A stretch of DNA of 64,000 bases from Stenotrophomonas geniculata ATCC 19374 = JCM 13324 (GCF_001431625.1 NZ_LLXT01000082.1:1-64000); one strand, 5' to 3'. Positions 17,961 to 26,969 are shown, numbered from the stretch's first letter. Numbers and translations: made by a program. Notes: generated from the sequence alone by a model not told the origin.

Positions 17961-19013
17961 TCAGATTCCCAGCATGCGGTGCAGTGATCCGGCGTCCGTG
18001 CCGCTGTCGGCAAAGTCGTCGAAGGCGCGCTCGGTCACGCGGATGATGTGGTCGCGGATGAAGGCGGCGCCCTCGCGTGCGCCGTCTTCCGGGTGCTTCA
18101 GGCAGCACTCCCATTCCAGTACCGCCCATCCGGGGAAGTCGTACTGGGCGAACTTGGAGAAGATCGCCTTGAAGTCGATCTGGCCGTCGCCGAGTGAACG
18201 GAACCGGCCCGGGCGATCGATCCAGTCCTGGTAGCCGCCATACACGCCACTGCAGGCGCTGGCGCGGTACTCCGCGTCCTTGACGTGGAAGATGCCGATG
18301 CGCGCGTGGTAGCGATCGATGAACCCCAGATAGTCCATCTGCTGCAGCAGCAGGTGGCTGGGGTCGTACAGGATCTTCGCGCGCGGGTGGTGATCGACCA
18401 CGTCGAGGAAGCATTCGAAGGTCGCACCGTCGTGCAGGTCCTCCCCCGGGTGGATCTCGAAGCACAGGTCCACGCCGCAGGCGTCATACGCATCGAGGAT
18501 GGGACGCCAGCGGCGGCCGAGTTCGGCGAAGGCTTCTTCCACCAGGCCGGGCGGGCGCTGCGGCCAGGGATAGAAGTAGGGCCAGGCCAGTGCGCCGGAG
18601 AAGGTGGCGTGTGCGGTCAGTCCCAGCCGCTGGCTGGCCTTGGCTGCCAGCAGCAGCTGCTCCACTGCCCAGGCCTGGCGCGCGGACGGGTCGCCGCGCT
18701 TTTCCGGCGGTGCGAATCCGTCGAACAGGCTGTCATAGGCGGGATGGACGGCGACCAGCTGCCCCTGCAGGTGGGTGGACAGTTCGGTGATCTGTACGCC
18801 ATGCCCGGCCAGCATGCCGGCAAGGTCGTCGCAGTACGCCTGGCTGCGTGCGGCCTCGGCCAGGTCGAACAGGTGGGGCGCGCTGGTCGGCACTTGTACG
18901 CCAGAATAGCCCAGGCCTGCGGCCCAGCCGGCCAGCGTGTCCAGCCGATCAAAAGGAGCTGTGTCGCCGATGAACTGCGCCAGGAACAGCGCTGGACCCT
19001 TGAGCGTCTTCAA
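17961..19013 (-). CDS. cytoplasmic TIM-barrel sugar isomerase/epimerase
   Basis: A 350-residue member of the xylose-isomerase-like TIM-barrel family. Likely metal-site segments are CFEIHPGEDLHDG, ILYDPSHLLLQQMDYLG, IFHVKDAEYR and VLEWECCL. There is no leader. No ATG fits. I chose TTG at 19013 (then KTLKGPALF) with GAGGG about eight bases upstream; a TTG at 19034 would lie inside the operator. It is the first gene of the minus-strand operon, 17 bases from operator 2. The substrate is probably a keto-hexose from the same pathway. Confidence 0.86.
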   Translation of the reverse strand: MKTLKGPALFLAQFIGDTAPFDRLDTLAGWAAGLGYSGVQVPTSAPHLFDLAEAARSQAYCDDLAGMLAGHGVQITELSTHLQGQLVAVHPAYDSLFDGFAPPEKRGDPSARQAWAVEQLLLAAKASQRLGLTAHATFSGALAWPYFYPWPQRPPGLVEEAFAELGRRWRPILDAYDACGVDLCFEIHPGEDLHDGATFECFLDVVDHHPRAKILYDPSHLLLQQMDYLGFIDRYHARIGIFHVKDAEYRASACSGVYGGYQDWIDRPGRFRSLGDGQIDFKAIFSKFAQYDFPGWAVLEWECCLKHPEDGAREGAAFIRDHIIRVTERAFDDFADSGTDAGSLHRMLGI

Positions 19014-19029
19014 CGTGATTCGCCCTCGA

Positions 19030-19043
19030 TGCAATCGATTGCA
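19030..19043. promoter_or_regulatory. LacI-type operator, copy 2
   Basis: TGCAATCGATTGCA, a perfect 14-bp palindrome identical to 10347-10360. It lies between the divergent LacI gene (66 bases from its start) and the minus-strand operon (17 bases from its start), so one bound repressor could control both and itself. The central CGAT with flanking TTGCA-like arms is typical of LacI/GalR operators. Confidence 0.85.
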
Positions 19044-19108
19044 TTATCCTAGCAGGGGCTCACGCAGGACCTGTTGTGCAGTGCACAGCGGGCAGGAGAT
19101 CTAACGCC

Positions 19109-20116
19109 ATGGCCACCATCTACGACATCGCAAAGCACGTCGGCGTCTCCGCAGGCACAGTGTCGCGGGCGCTTTCGCGGCCGGACAAAGTCCTGCCGGC
19201 GACCCGCGCGCGTATCGAGCAGGCTGCCGCCGCGCTGGGCTATGTGCCCAACACGGTGGCCCGCACGCTCAAGACCCAGCGCAGCGGCAAGATCCTGGTC
19301 ACCGTCCCGGACATCGCCAATCCGTTCTTCGCCCAGATCCTGCAGGGTGCGGAGGACGCCGCGCAGGCCGTTGGCTACGCGGTCCTGCTGGGGGACACCC
19401 AGCATCAACCGGATCGCGAGGAGCGCTATGCGCAGATGCTCCGGCGCAACGAGGCCGACGGCATGATCGTGCTGGGGCATCGCCTGCCACCGACGGCGCG
19501 TGACATCGTCGAACAGCGGGGTGCCGCCGCGCCGGTGGTCAACGGCTGCGAGTTCGATCCTTCGCTGGGCATCCCCAGCATCCACATCGACAATGCCGCC
19601 GCCGCGCGCGCGGTGATGGAACACCTGTATGGGCTGGGACACGAACGCATTGCGGTGGTCGGTGGCCCCCCCGACAATCCGCTGCACCAGCAACGGCTGG
19701 AAGGGGTGCGGGCGGCCGGCAAGGCGCGTGGACGCCTGCGCCAGCTGAACATCGTGCCGGGTGACTTTTCGGTGGAGTCCGGCCATGCCGCCGCGATGGC
19801 GATGTTGGCCGCCGCGCCTGTACCGACTGCGGTCTTCTGTTTCAGCGACCAGATGGCGCTGGGCACCCTGGCGGCCTGTCGGGAGCTGGGCATCCGCGTG
19901 CCGGAGGATCTGTCCATCGTCGGCTTTGACGACCTGGCCTCCTCGCGCTACCTCACGCCGCCGCTGACGACGATCAGACAGCCGATGCGGGAGATTGGTG
20001 AGCGCGCGGTCAACCTGCTGCTTGCCATCATCGAACACGTGGATGTGCCGCTGCAGCAGACGCTGGATTTCAGCCTGATGCTGCGGGGCTCGACGGCTGC
20101 ACCCAGGGCCGGGTGA
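19109..20116 (+). CDS. LacI family regulator of the keto-sugar cluster
   Basis: A 335-residue LacI/GalR protein. The HTH is TIYDIAKHVGVSAGTVSRALSRPDKV, the hinge region follows (GYVPNTVARTLKTQ), and the ligand domain ends with SIVGFDDLASSRYLTPPLTTI. The ATG at 19109 is the family start; an in-frame ATG at 19076 adds an unlikely eleven residues. It is divergent from the isomerase operon with operator 2 between. It most likely represses both operons until a pathway sugar is present; the inducer is unknown. Confidence 0.92.
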   Translation: MATIYDIAKHVGVSAGTVSRALSRPDKVLPATRARIEQAAAALGYVPNTVARTLKTQRSGKILVTVPDIANPFFAQILQGAEDAAQAVGYAVLLGDTQHQPDREERYAQMLRRNEADGMIVLGHRLPPTARDIVEQRGAAAPVVNGCEFDPSLGIPSIHIDNAAAARAVMEHLYGLGHERIAVVGGPPDNPLHQQRLEGVRAAGKARGRLRQLNIVPGDFSVESGHAAAMAMLAAAPVPTAVFCFSDQMALGTLAACRELGIRVPEDLSIVGFDDLASSRYLTPPLTTIRQPMREIGERAVNLLLAIIEHVDVPLQQTLDFSLMLRGSTAAPRAG

Positions 20117-20262
20117 GGGCAGGACAGAGCGCGCTGCCTCACTGATTGTCGCCAGATGGCTTCTGCAACCTTGATCCCGAATTGACGCAGAGCTGTCAGA
20201 CTCACCGCAGGCAGCCCGGCAAGGGCCTTGGTGGCAGCTGCGATCGCTCAAGGGGGTCGGCA

Positions 20263-21315
20263 ATGCCGTTCTTGACGGACTCGACCGAGGTCTCGGTCGA
20301 AGGCATCGGCGCGGCACGGCGCATCGGCTGGATGCGTTTCGTGGGCAACGGGTTGGGGGCAATCCCCATTGCTTCGATCATGCTCGAACGCCAGGACGGT
20401 GCGCTGGCGTGGAGCCTGCTGCTGCTCAATGCGCTGGCCTGGCCGGCGCTCGCCCTCGTGCTGACCCATCGCTCACGGCAGCCCGCGGTGGTCCAGTTCC
20501 GCTGCATGGTGATCGATTCCTTCTTTGGCGGTGGCTGGATCGCCTTCATGGGACTCAGCGTGGTGCCCAGTGCGTTGTTCGCCGCGCTGCTGGTCGCCGA
20601 CAAGATCGCCGCCGGCGGGGTGAAGCTGGCGGTACGGGCCACACTGGCGCTGGCAGTGGGGTTCGCGCTCACCTGGTGGGTACTCGGGTTTCCCTATCAG
20701 CCGGTGTCATCGCAGCGCACGATCGTACTCAGTGTGCCGTTCCTGTTCGTCTACGGCATCGGCCTCAGCATCCTCAGCTGGCAGCTGGCGCGGCGGGTGA
20801 AATCGCAGAACCGCCAGTTGAAGCGGCTGAGCCGGATGGACCCGCTGGTGGAGCTGGCCAACCGCGGCTTCCTGATCGTCCGCGCGCAGCAGGCCCTGGA
20901 CAAGGCGCAGGGGCAGGGTGGTTTCGCCTGCCTGCTGATGCTTGATGTGGATGACTTCAAGCGCATCAATGACTCGCATGGTCATCGTGCCGGTGATGAG
21001 GTGCTGCGGCATATCGCGGCGACATTGCGCACCTTTGCCCGGCCCGGCGATACCCCTGCGCGGCTGGGAGGCGACGAGTTCGTCGTGCTGCTGCAGGACT
21101 GTGCGCCCATCGATGCGATGCATGTGGCAGAGCGGGTTCGTCTGCAACTTCTGGAAGCAGCACGGCAGGCAACGCCGGGCATCGAGTTCAGCGTCAGCAT
21201 CGGCATTGCTGCCACGCCGCGGGGCGGCAGCGTCGAGGACTGGCTGGCATTGGCCGACCGCGCGCTCTACCACGCCAAGCGCCAGGGCAAGAACAACGCC
21301 AGCTATGGAGAATGA
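20263..21315 (+). CDS. diguanylate cyclase with MASE2-like membrane domain
   Basis: A 350-residue membrane enzyme that makes cyclic di-GMP from two GTP. The N-terminal part holds five or six hydrophobic segments of MASE2 type (RRIGWMRFVGNGLGAIPIASIML...), as in AdrA/DgcC. The GGDEF domain has DPLVELANRG, LMLDVDDFKRIND and an intact GGDEF at about residues 269-273. The inhibitory-site motif RPGD sits five residues before it, so product inhibition is likely. The ATG at 20263 follows AGGGGG; a longer open frame upstream has no family content. The 3' end overlaps the convergent LysR gene by 13 bases. Confidence 0.9.
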   Translation: MPFLTDSTEVSVEGIGAARRIGWMRFVGNGLGAIPIASIMLERQDGALAWSLLLLNALAWPALALVLTHRSRQPAVVQFRCMVIDSFFGGGWIAFMGLSVVPSALFAALLVADKIAAGGVKLAVRATLALAVGFALTWWVLGFPYQPVSSQRTIVLSVPFLFVYGIGLSILSWQLARRVKSQNRQLKRLSRMDPLVELANRGFLIVRAQQALDKAQGQGGFACLLMLDVDDFKRINDSHGHRAGDEVLRHIAATLRTFARPGDTPARLGGDEFVVLLQDCAPIDAMHVAERVRLQLLEAARQATPGIEFSVSIGIAATPRGGSVEDWLALADRALYHAKRQGKNNASYGE

Positions 21316-22199
21316 GGTGTTGTCACGTCTCTGGCGCAGGCCAGCAGCTGGGCGGCCGTCGCGGGAGGATCGCAGCGCACTGCCAACTGCAGCGTGGTGG
21401 TCGGCATGCCCAGCTCCAGTGCAACAAAGGCCAAGCCGCTCCGGTGCATGCTCTGCATCGACGCCGGCACGATGGCGATACCCAGGCCGGCGGCGGCAAG
21501 GTTGATCGCTGAAGCCACCTGCGGCGCTTCCTGCTGGATGGCCGGAGTGAACCCCTGGCTGCGGCAGGCGGCGACTACGTCTGCACTCAGGCCCTGCCCC
21601 GATTTCCGAGAGAACAGGATGAAACGCTCATCGCGCAGCTCGGCCAGCGCGATGCTCGTCCGGCATGCCAGCGGGTGATCGGCTGGCAGCACTGCCACCA
21701 GTGGCTCGGCACTGAGTTGCTGTGTCACCCGTTCACCGGTGCCGGAAAATGGCGGGCGCACGATCACTGCGTCGAGCTCGCCATCATCCAGGCGCCGGAC
21801 CAGGGATTCACTGCCATCTTCGACCAGCTGCACCTGCACTGCTGGATGCGCCCGCTGGAAGCTGCGCATCAGCGCGGTGACCGCTTCGTTATAGGTCGCC
21901 GATTCGGTCAACCCCAACGTCAACGTGCCGACCTCGCCGCGCGCGGCGCGCAACGCCTCTTCCTTGGCCTGGTCGACGCGCGCGAGGATGTCCTCCGCCG
22001 CTTTCCAGAACACCCGCCCGGCATCGCTGAGCACGATGCCGCGTCCCTGGCGATGGAACAACGGTGTTCCGATCTCTTCCTCCAGTGCGCGGATCTGCTG
22101 CCCCAGCGGCGGCTGGGCAATGTGCAGGGCCTCGGCGGCCCTGGTGAAGCTCTGCAGCTGGGCGGTCATGACGAAGTAGCGCAGGTGGCGCAGTTCCAT
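21303..22199 (-). CDS. LysR family transcriptional regulator
   Basis: A 298-residue LysR protein that begins exactly with the family motif MELRHLRYFVMTAQLQSFTR, then AAEALHIAQPPLGQQIRALEEEIGTPLF, of the BenM/CatM-like class. It stands divergent from the isocitrate-lyase-family gene, with 108 bases between, and probably controls it. The effector is likely a small organic acid given that target. Its last 13 bases overlap the end of the diguanylate cyclase gene on the other strand. Confidence 0.92.
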   Translation of the reverse strand: MELRHLRYFVMTAQLQSFTRAAEALHIAQPPLGQQIRALEEEIGTPLFHRQGRGIVLSDAGRVFWKAAEDILARVDQAKEEALRAARGEVGTLTLGLTESATYNEAVTALMRSFQRAHPAVQVQLVEDGSESLVRRLDDGELDAVIVRPPFSGTGERVTQQLSAEPLVAVLPADHPLACRTSIALAELRDERFILFSRKSGQGLSADVVAACRSQGFTPAIQQEAPQVASAINLAAAGLGIAIVPASMQSMHRSGLAFVALELGMPTTTLQLAVRCDPPATAAQLLACARDVTTPHSP

Positions 22200-22307
22200 T
22201 GGAACCTCAGACGTTCTGATGCTGTACGAACACGGTATTGGACGGTCGCCGGTGGCGACCACATCATCGGTATCCCACGCCAAAAGTCCATCTGCAAGGG
22301 AGACCAC

Positions 22308-23159
22308 ATGAAGAAGACACGCCAGCTGCGCGACCTGCTCGGGCACGGCCGCAGCGTGATCGCACCGGGGGTCTTCGACGGCCTGTCGGCCCGCCTGGTG
22401 GAGCTGGCCGGGTTCGAGGTGGTGTATGCCAGTGGCGGTGCCATCGCGCGTTCGGCCGGCGTGCCCGACATCGGGCTGCTCGGATTCACCGAAGTACTGG
22501 CGCAGATCGAGCGGATCGTCGATGCCTGCGACCTGCCAGTGGTCTCCGACGCCGATACCGGCTTCGGCGGAACCGCCAACGTGGAGCGTACGGTGCGTGC
22601 ATTCGAGCGGGCAGGTGTCGCCGCGCTGCATATCGAGGACCAGGCGTTCCCCAAACGCTGCGGGCACCTGGATGACAAGACGCTGGTCGACGCAGGCGAG
22701 ATGTGCACGAAGATCCGGGTTGCCTGCCAGGCGCGGCACGATCCGGAGCTGATGATCATTGCGCGCACCGATGCCATCGCCTGCGAGGGCCTGGACGCGG
22801 CCATCGAACGGGCGCAGGCCTATGTGGACGCGGGGGCGGACATGATCTTCGTGGAGGCACCGGAAACCCTGGAACAGATCGAGGCGATCTCGCAACGGGT
22901 GCCCGGGCCGAAGCTGATCAACATGTTTCACAGTGGCAGGACGCCGCTGGTGCCAGTGGAACGGCTGGCCGAACTCGACTACCGGTTGGTGATCATCCCT
23001 TCGGACCTGCAACGGGCCGCAATCCGGGCCATGCAGCGCACGCTGCAGGAGATCGCCGCGAGCGGGGACAGCGGACGTATTGCCGGCGAGCTGGTCAGCT
23101 TCGGCGAACGCGAGGCGATCGTGCGCACGGCGCGGTATCTGGCGCTGGACCGGGCGTGA
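22308..23159 (+). CDS. isocitrate lyase / PEP mutase superfamily protein
   Basis: A 283-residue TIM-barrel C-C (or P-C) bond enzyme. The catalytic signature K116RCGH120 of lyases in this superfamily is present, preceded by VVSDADTGFGGTANVERTV for magnesium and substrate binding. The length matches 2-methylisocitrate lyase and oxaloacetate or methylmalate lyase relatives rather than true isocitrate lyase. AAGGGAGA precedes the ATG. No methylcitrate-cycle genes are adjacent, so a prpB role is not supported. It is probably controlled by the divergent LysR gene. Confidence 0.88.
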   Translation: MKKTRQLRDLLGHGRSVIAPGVFDGLSARLVELAGFEVVYASGGAIARSAGVPDIGLLGFTEVLAQIERIVDACDLPVVSDADTGFGGTANVERTVRAFERAGVAALHIEDQAFPKRCGHLDDKTLVDAGEMCTKIRVACQARHDPELMIIARTDAIACEGLDAAIERAQAYVDAGADMIFVEAPETLEQIEAISQRVPGPKLINMFHSGRTPLVPVERLAELDYRLVIIPSDLQRAAIRAMQRTLQEIAASGDSGRIAGELVSFGEREAIVRTARYLALDRA

Positions 23160-23283
23160 TTCCGGAGGCGCCGATGGGCGGGTGAGGGGCGCCGGAATCC
23201 TCGCCTGATGCCCGTTCATCCTGCACCCGGAATCGTCGTCGCCAATCCTCTACCATGGGCCACCCCGCCCGGACGCGCCGCCC

Positions 23284-24309
23284 ATGCAAGACGCCCTCGT
23301 TGCCCAGCCCAAGCCCCCCGTTCCGAGGATCGCGGCCTGGCTGATGATGCTGCTGGGCATGTGGCTGGCGTTGAAGCTGGGCCTGGTGGTGACCCTGCTG
23401 TCGGGGCTGCTGGTGTTCCAGCTGACCCACGTACTGGCGTCGACCGTGGAAGGCAGGCTGCCGCCGGGAAGGGCGCGGGCAATCGCGGTGATCGTGCTGT
23501 CGGCGATCATCATCAGCGGACTGGTGCTGGCCGGCATCGGCGTGGCGTCGTTCTTCCGCAACGAGACCGGCGGGCCGGACGCGCTGCTGGCGCGGCTGAT
23601 GGACATCCTCAATTCGTCGCGCCACCAGGTACCGGCGCTGCTGCAGCCGTATATCCCCGAAGACATGCCGGCGCTGCGTGCGGCGCTGAATGACTGGGCC
23701 GCCGAACACCAGCGCCAGCTGGGCGTGGCCGGCACGTCGGTGGTACAGGTGGGCGTGCGCGTACTGATCGGCATGGTGCTGGGGGCGATGATCGCGCTGT
23801 ACGACGAACTTCCGCTGCCGAAGATGGGGCCGCTGGCGCAGGAACTGATCGGGCGCACCAGCCGCCTGGCCACCGCGTTCCGCCAGGTGGTGTTCGCGCA
23901 GGTGAAGATCTCGCTGCTCAACACCGTGTTCACCGCGATCTTCCTGCTGGGCGTGCTGCCGCTGTTCGGCGTGCATCTGCCGCTGTCCAAGACGCTGGTA
24001 CTGATCACCTTCATCGCCGGCCTGCTGCCAGTGGTGGGCAACATCATCTCCAACACGATCATCACCATCGTCGCGCTGTCAGTCTCGTTCTACGTGGCCG
24101 TGGCCGCGCTGCTGTACCTGATCGTGATCCACAAACTGGAATACTTCCTCAACGCGCGCATCGTCGGCGGTGAAATCCAGGCCCGCGCATGGGAGCTGCT
24201 GCTGGCCATGCTGGTGATGGAAGCGGCGTTCGGCCTGCCCGGCCTGGTGGCGGCGCCGGTGTTCTACGCTTACGTGAAACGCGAACTGGTCGACCAGCGC
24301 TGGATCTGA
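23284..24309 (+). CDS. AI-2E family transporter
   Basis: A 341-residue membrane protein of the AI-2E exporter-like (former UPF0118/DUF20) family. There are about seven or eight hydrophobic segments, with a central soluble stretch (residues 95-160) and the conserved late region NTVFTAIFLLGVLPLFGVHLPLSKTL, then GLLPVVGNIISNTIITIVAL. Family members export signal molecules or act as sodium/proton antiporters; the substrate here is unknown. It seems to be a single-gene unit, with about 125 and 160 bases of non-coding sequence on its sides. Confidence 0.9.
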   Translation: MQDALVAQPKPPVPRIAAWLMMLLGMWLALKLGLVVTLLSGLLVFQLTHVLASTVEGRLPPGRARAIAVIVLSAIIISGLVLAGIGVASFFRNETGGPDALLARLMDILNSSRHQVPALLQPYIPEDMPALRAALNDWAAEHQRQLGVAGTSVVQVGVRVLIGMVLGAMIALYDELPLPKMGPLAQELIGRTSRLATAFRQVVFAQVKISLLNTVFTAIFLLGVLPLFGVHLPLSKTLVLITFIAGLLPVVGNIISNTIITIVALSVSFYVAVAALLYLIVIHKLEYFLNARIVGGEIQARAWELLLAMLVMEAAFGLPGLVAAPVFYAYVKRELVDQRWI

Positions 24310-24471
24310 CCCGGCGTGACCTGTCGCATCTGACCGGCTGGACGGGGGGCGCCGGCGTTGTCGGCGCGTTCGCGCGCGCTGCGCTATATCCACCCCGGCG
24401 GATCGTACGGCGCTGGCTTGGCGCCGCCGGAGCCGCTCGCTACAGTGAGCCGCACTTCAGGGGAATTCTGC

Positions 24472-26214
24472 ATGGCCGGCAAGGCATCGCCCATCAGGTT
24501 GCGGACCTGGGTCTGGATCCTGGCTGGGCTGTTCGTGGTGTGCACGCTGCCGTTGATGGCCATCGCCCTGGTCCAGGGTACGCTGCGCTACACCGGCGCC
24601 GAAGACAACCTGGCCAGCCTGCGCCAGCTGCGGCAGACCTTCGATCTCGCCAACCTGGCTTCGGCCGAGCGCGGTCCGGCCAACAGCCTGCTGGGGGCTG
24701 ACCCGGCCGACGCCGCCGAACAGGCGCGGCTGGCCGCGCAGCTGGCGGCCGCGCGCAAGCGGGTCGACACCGCCATGCTGCAGCTGGAGACCGTGTTCAA
24801 GAACGCCCCGGGCGTGCTGGATGAGCGTGGCCTGCTGGCCGACGCGCAACGTCGCCTGCAGTCGGCACGGGCTGCGGTGGACCGGGTGGTGGCGCAACCG
24901 CACGATGCGCGCCGGGTGGAGGCGGTGGAGCGTGCGATCAGTGGCATGTTCGCCGTGGTTGATCGCCTGCACCTGCTGACCTCGGCACAGATCAACGTGC
25001 TGGTCAGCGCCGACCGTGAAGCGGCGATTCCGGCGATGCAGGGCCAGGTGCTGATCGATCTTCGCGAACATGGCGGCCGCCTGGCCTCGAACGTGATGGC
25101 GCCGGTCGCGGTACCGGGGGCATGGCGCGAGGAGCAGGTACGCGCTGCACTGCAGACCGAGGGCCGCCTGCTGGAGCTGTGGCGGTTGGCGGGCAGCCAT
25201 GAGTCGGTGTTCCGCAGCGACCCGGAACTGTCATGGCACTGGGACATGGCACGACGGCAGTTCTTCGGCGAATCGCTGCCGATGATCGAGCAGTTGATCG
25301 AGGATGGCCGCCGTGGTGTACCACCGCCGTGGACCGCTGCCGAGTTCACCACGCGCTACGTGCCTACCCTGCAGTCGCTGGAAGCCCTGCGTGATGGCTA
25401 CCTGAGCGTGTCCATCGCCCGATACGAACGCACCCGCAACCGCGAGGCCATGCGCCTGGCTGTGCTGGTGGCGACCGCGCTGGGCACGCTGGTGGTGCTG
25501 GGCGTGGCCCTGCGCATCGCCCACCTGCAGATCCTGCAGCCACTGCTGCAGGCGCAGAAGCAGGTGATCCAGCTCGCCACGGATGCACCTGGCCCGGAGC
25601 AGCATGTCACCCATCCGCTGGCCGAGATGCAGCGCCTGTTCGACGCCATCGAAGTACTGCGTGAGAAATCGCGCGAGCGCTCGGCACTGACCAGCGAGCT
25701 GCGCCAGCTCGCCGGCACCGACGAGCTGACCGGACTGTTGAACCGGCGCGCGCTGGATGAGGTGGTGCAGCAGAGGCACGCCGGAGGCGATGCAAGCGCC
25801 GTGGTGATCCTGCTGGATGTGGATCGCTTCAAGGCGATCAACGATGGCCATGGCCATGAAGCTGGCGACGAAGTGCTGGTGCAGGTGGCGCAGTTGCTGC
25901 AGCGCCACCTGCGCCGCAGCGACAGCATCGCCCGCTATGGTGGTGAGGAGTTCCTGGTGCTGCTGGCCGACGGTGATCTGGCCGGTGGCCGCCAGCTGGC
26001 CGAGTCATTGCGATTGGCCCTGCAGCAGATGGACATCACGCTGGCCGGTGGCACCGTGCTGCGGGTGACCGCCAGTTTCGGCGTGGCCGAGGGCGGCACC
26101 GACGCGCTGGGCTGGCGCACCCTGCTGCGTGCCGCCGATGCGGCCATGTACCGGGCCAAGGCGCAGGGGCGCGATCGGGTACGGGTGGCGGGGGGCGGTC
26201 GCATCACGCGCTGA
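24472..26214 (+). CDS. diguanylate cyclase with periplasmic sensor domain
   Basis: A 580-residue membrane protein. A first transmembrane segment (residues 12-35) and a second (about 345-365) flank a large helical periplasmic sensor region. A linker leads to a C-terminal GGDEF domain: GTDELTGLLNRRALDEV, VILLDVDRFKAINDGHGH, and the active site as GGEEF near residues 490-494. The inhibitory-site motif RRSD lies five residues earlier. Catalytically competent by motif, with product feedback expected. The ATG at 24472 follows AGGGGAA. The ligand of the sensor part is unknown. Confidence 0.9.
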   Translation: MAGKASPIRLRTWVWILAGLFVVCTLPLMAIALVQGTLRYTGAEDNLASLRQLRQTFDLANLASAERGPANSLLGADPADAAEQARLAAQLAAARKRVDTAMLQLETVFKNAPGVLDERGLLADAQRRLQSARAAVDRVVAQPHDARRVEAVERAISGMFAVVDRLHLLTSAQINVLVSADREAAIPAMQGQVLIDLREHGGRLASNVMAPVAVPGAWREEQVRAALQTEGRLLELWRLAGSHESVFRSDPELSWHWDMARRQFFGESLPMIEQLIEDGRRGVPPPWTAAEFTTRYVPTLQSLEALRDGYLSVSIARYERTRNREAMRLAVLVATALGTLVVLGVALRIAHLQILQPLLQAQKQVIQLATDAPGPEQHVTHPLAEMQRLFDAIEVLREKSRERSALTSELRQLAGTDELTGLLNRRALDEVVQQRHAGGDASAVVILLDVDRFKAINDGHGHEAGDEVLVQVAQLLQRHLRRSDSIARYGGEEFLVLLADGDLAGGRQLAESLRLALQQMDITLAGGTVLRVTASFGVAEGGTDALGWRTLLRAADAAMYRAKAQGRDRVRVAGGGRITR

Positions 26215-26443
26215 TGGCACGCGTCAGCCAATGCGTGCATGCACCCGTCGCAGCGTCTGCAGGATCGCCCGGCGCGCGATGGGGCGTGCAGCTGCTGCAA
26301 ACGCAGGTGGGGTGGTGAGCAGCGCGTCACGCACGCGCCACGCGCCCTATCTCGCTTTCTGTGAAGAAGCCGACATTGACCTTCCACGCTTCGGTCACCG
26401 CTCTGCGCAGACGCTGGGATTCCACTTGATGAAGGACGACACC

Positions 26444-26875
26444 ATGACCCAGCTCACACTGCCCGAACTGGCCAAGAAGATGGCCGACATCGATTTCACC
26501 ATGCTGCAGACCCGCGCCGGCGGAGAAATTGCCGGTCGTCCGATGAGCAACAACGGTGACGTGGACTACGACGGTGACAGCTGGTTCTTCACCACAGAAG
26601 ACACCGACATGGTGCACGAGATTGAGGCTGACCCCGCCGTTGCGCTGGGTTTTTCCGGCAGCAGGTCACTGCTGGGCAAGCCGCCGTTGTTCGTGCACGT
26701 GCAGGGAAGGGCGGCGCTGGTGCGCGATCGCGCTGTGATGCGCGAGCACTGGGTGAAGGATCTTGAGCGCTGGTTCGAGCAGGGCGTGGATACACCGGGG
26801 CTGGTACTGATTCACGTGCGCGCCAGCCGCATCCACTATTGGGATGGCGAGGACCAGGGCGAAATGGCAGTCTGA
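26444..26875 (+). CDS. pyridoxamine 5'-phosphate oxidase family protein (general stress type)
   Basis: A 143-residue split-barrel flavin-binding protein. Typical segments are MLQTRAGGEIAGRPMSN, SWFFTTEDTDMVHEI, VALGFSG and the C-terminal VHVRASRIHYWDGE. This is the general-stress-protein-26-like branch, not the vitamin B6 enzyme itself. The ATG at 26444 follows GAAGGACG. The roughly 230 bases upstream (26215-26443) carry no gene and no clear motif that I can see. Predicted to bind FMN or a similar flavin; the reaction is unknown. Confidence 0.88.
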   Translation: MTQLTLPELAKKMADIDFTMLQTRAGGEIAGRPMSNNGDVDYDGDSWFFTTEDTDMVHEIEADPAVALGFSGSRSLLGKPPLFVHVQGRAALVRDRAVMREHWVKDLERWFEQGVDTPGLVLIHVRASRIHYWDGEDQGEMAV

Positions 26876-26969
26876 CCCGGCAGCGGGAGGCTGGTGGCCA
26901 TCGCGGCCATTGCGCGGCGCGCCAGGCCTTTGCCATCCTCCCTGCTGTTTTCCGTAGCGTGGAATTCCG

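Noticed and set aside
19034-19034. Start of the isomerase gene at TTG 19034
   Set aside because: It would lie within the LacI operator, leaving almost no leader; TTG 19013 has a better ribosome-binding site.
22308-23159. Calling this gene prpB
   Set aside because: Superfamily motif fits, but there are no methylcitrate-cycle neighbours, and related enzymes have other substrates.
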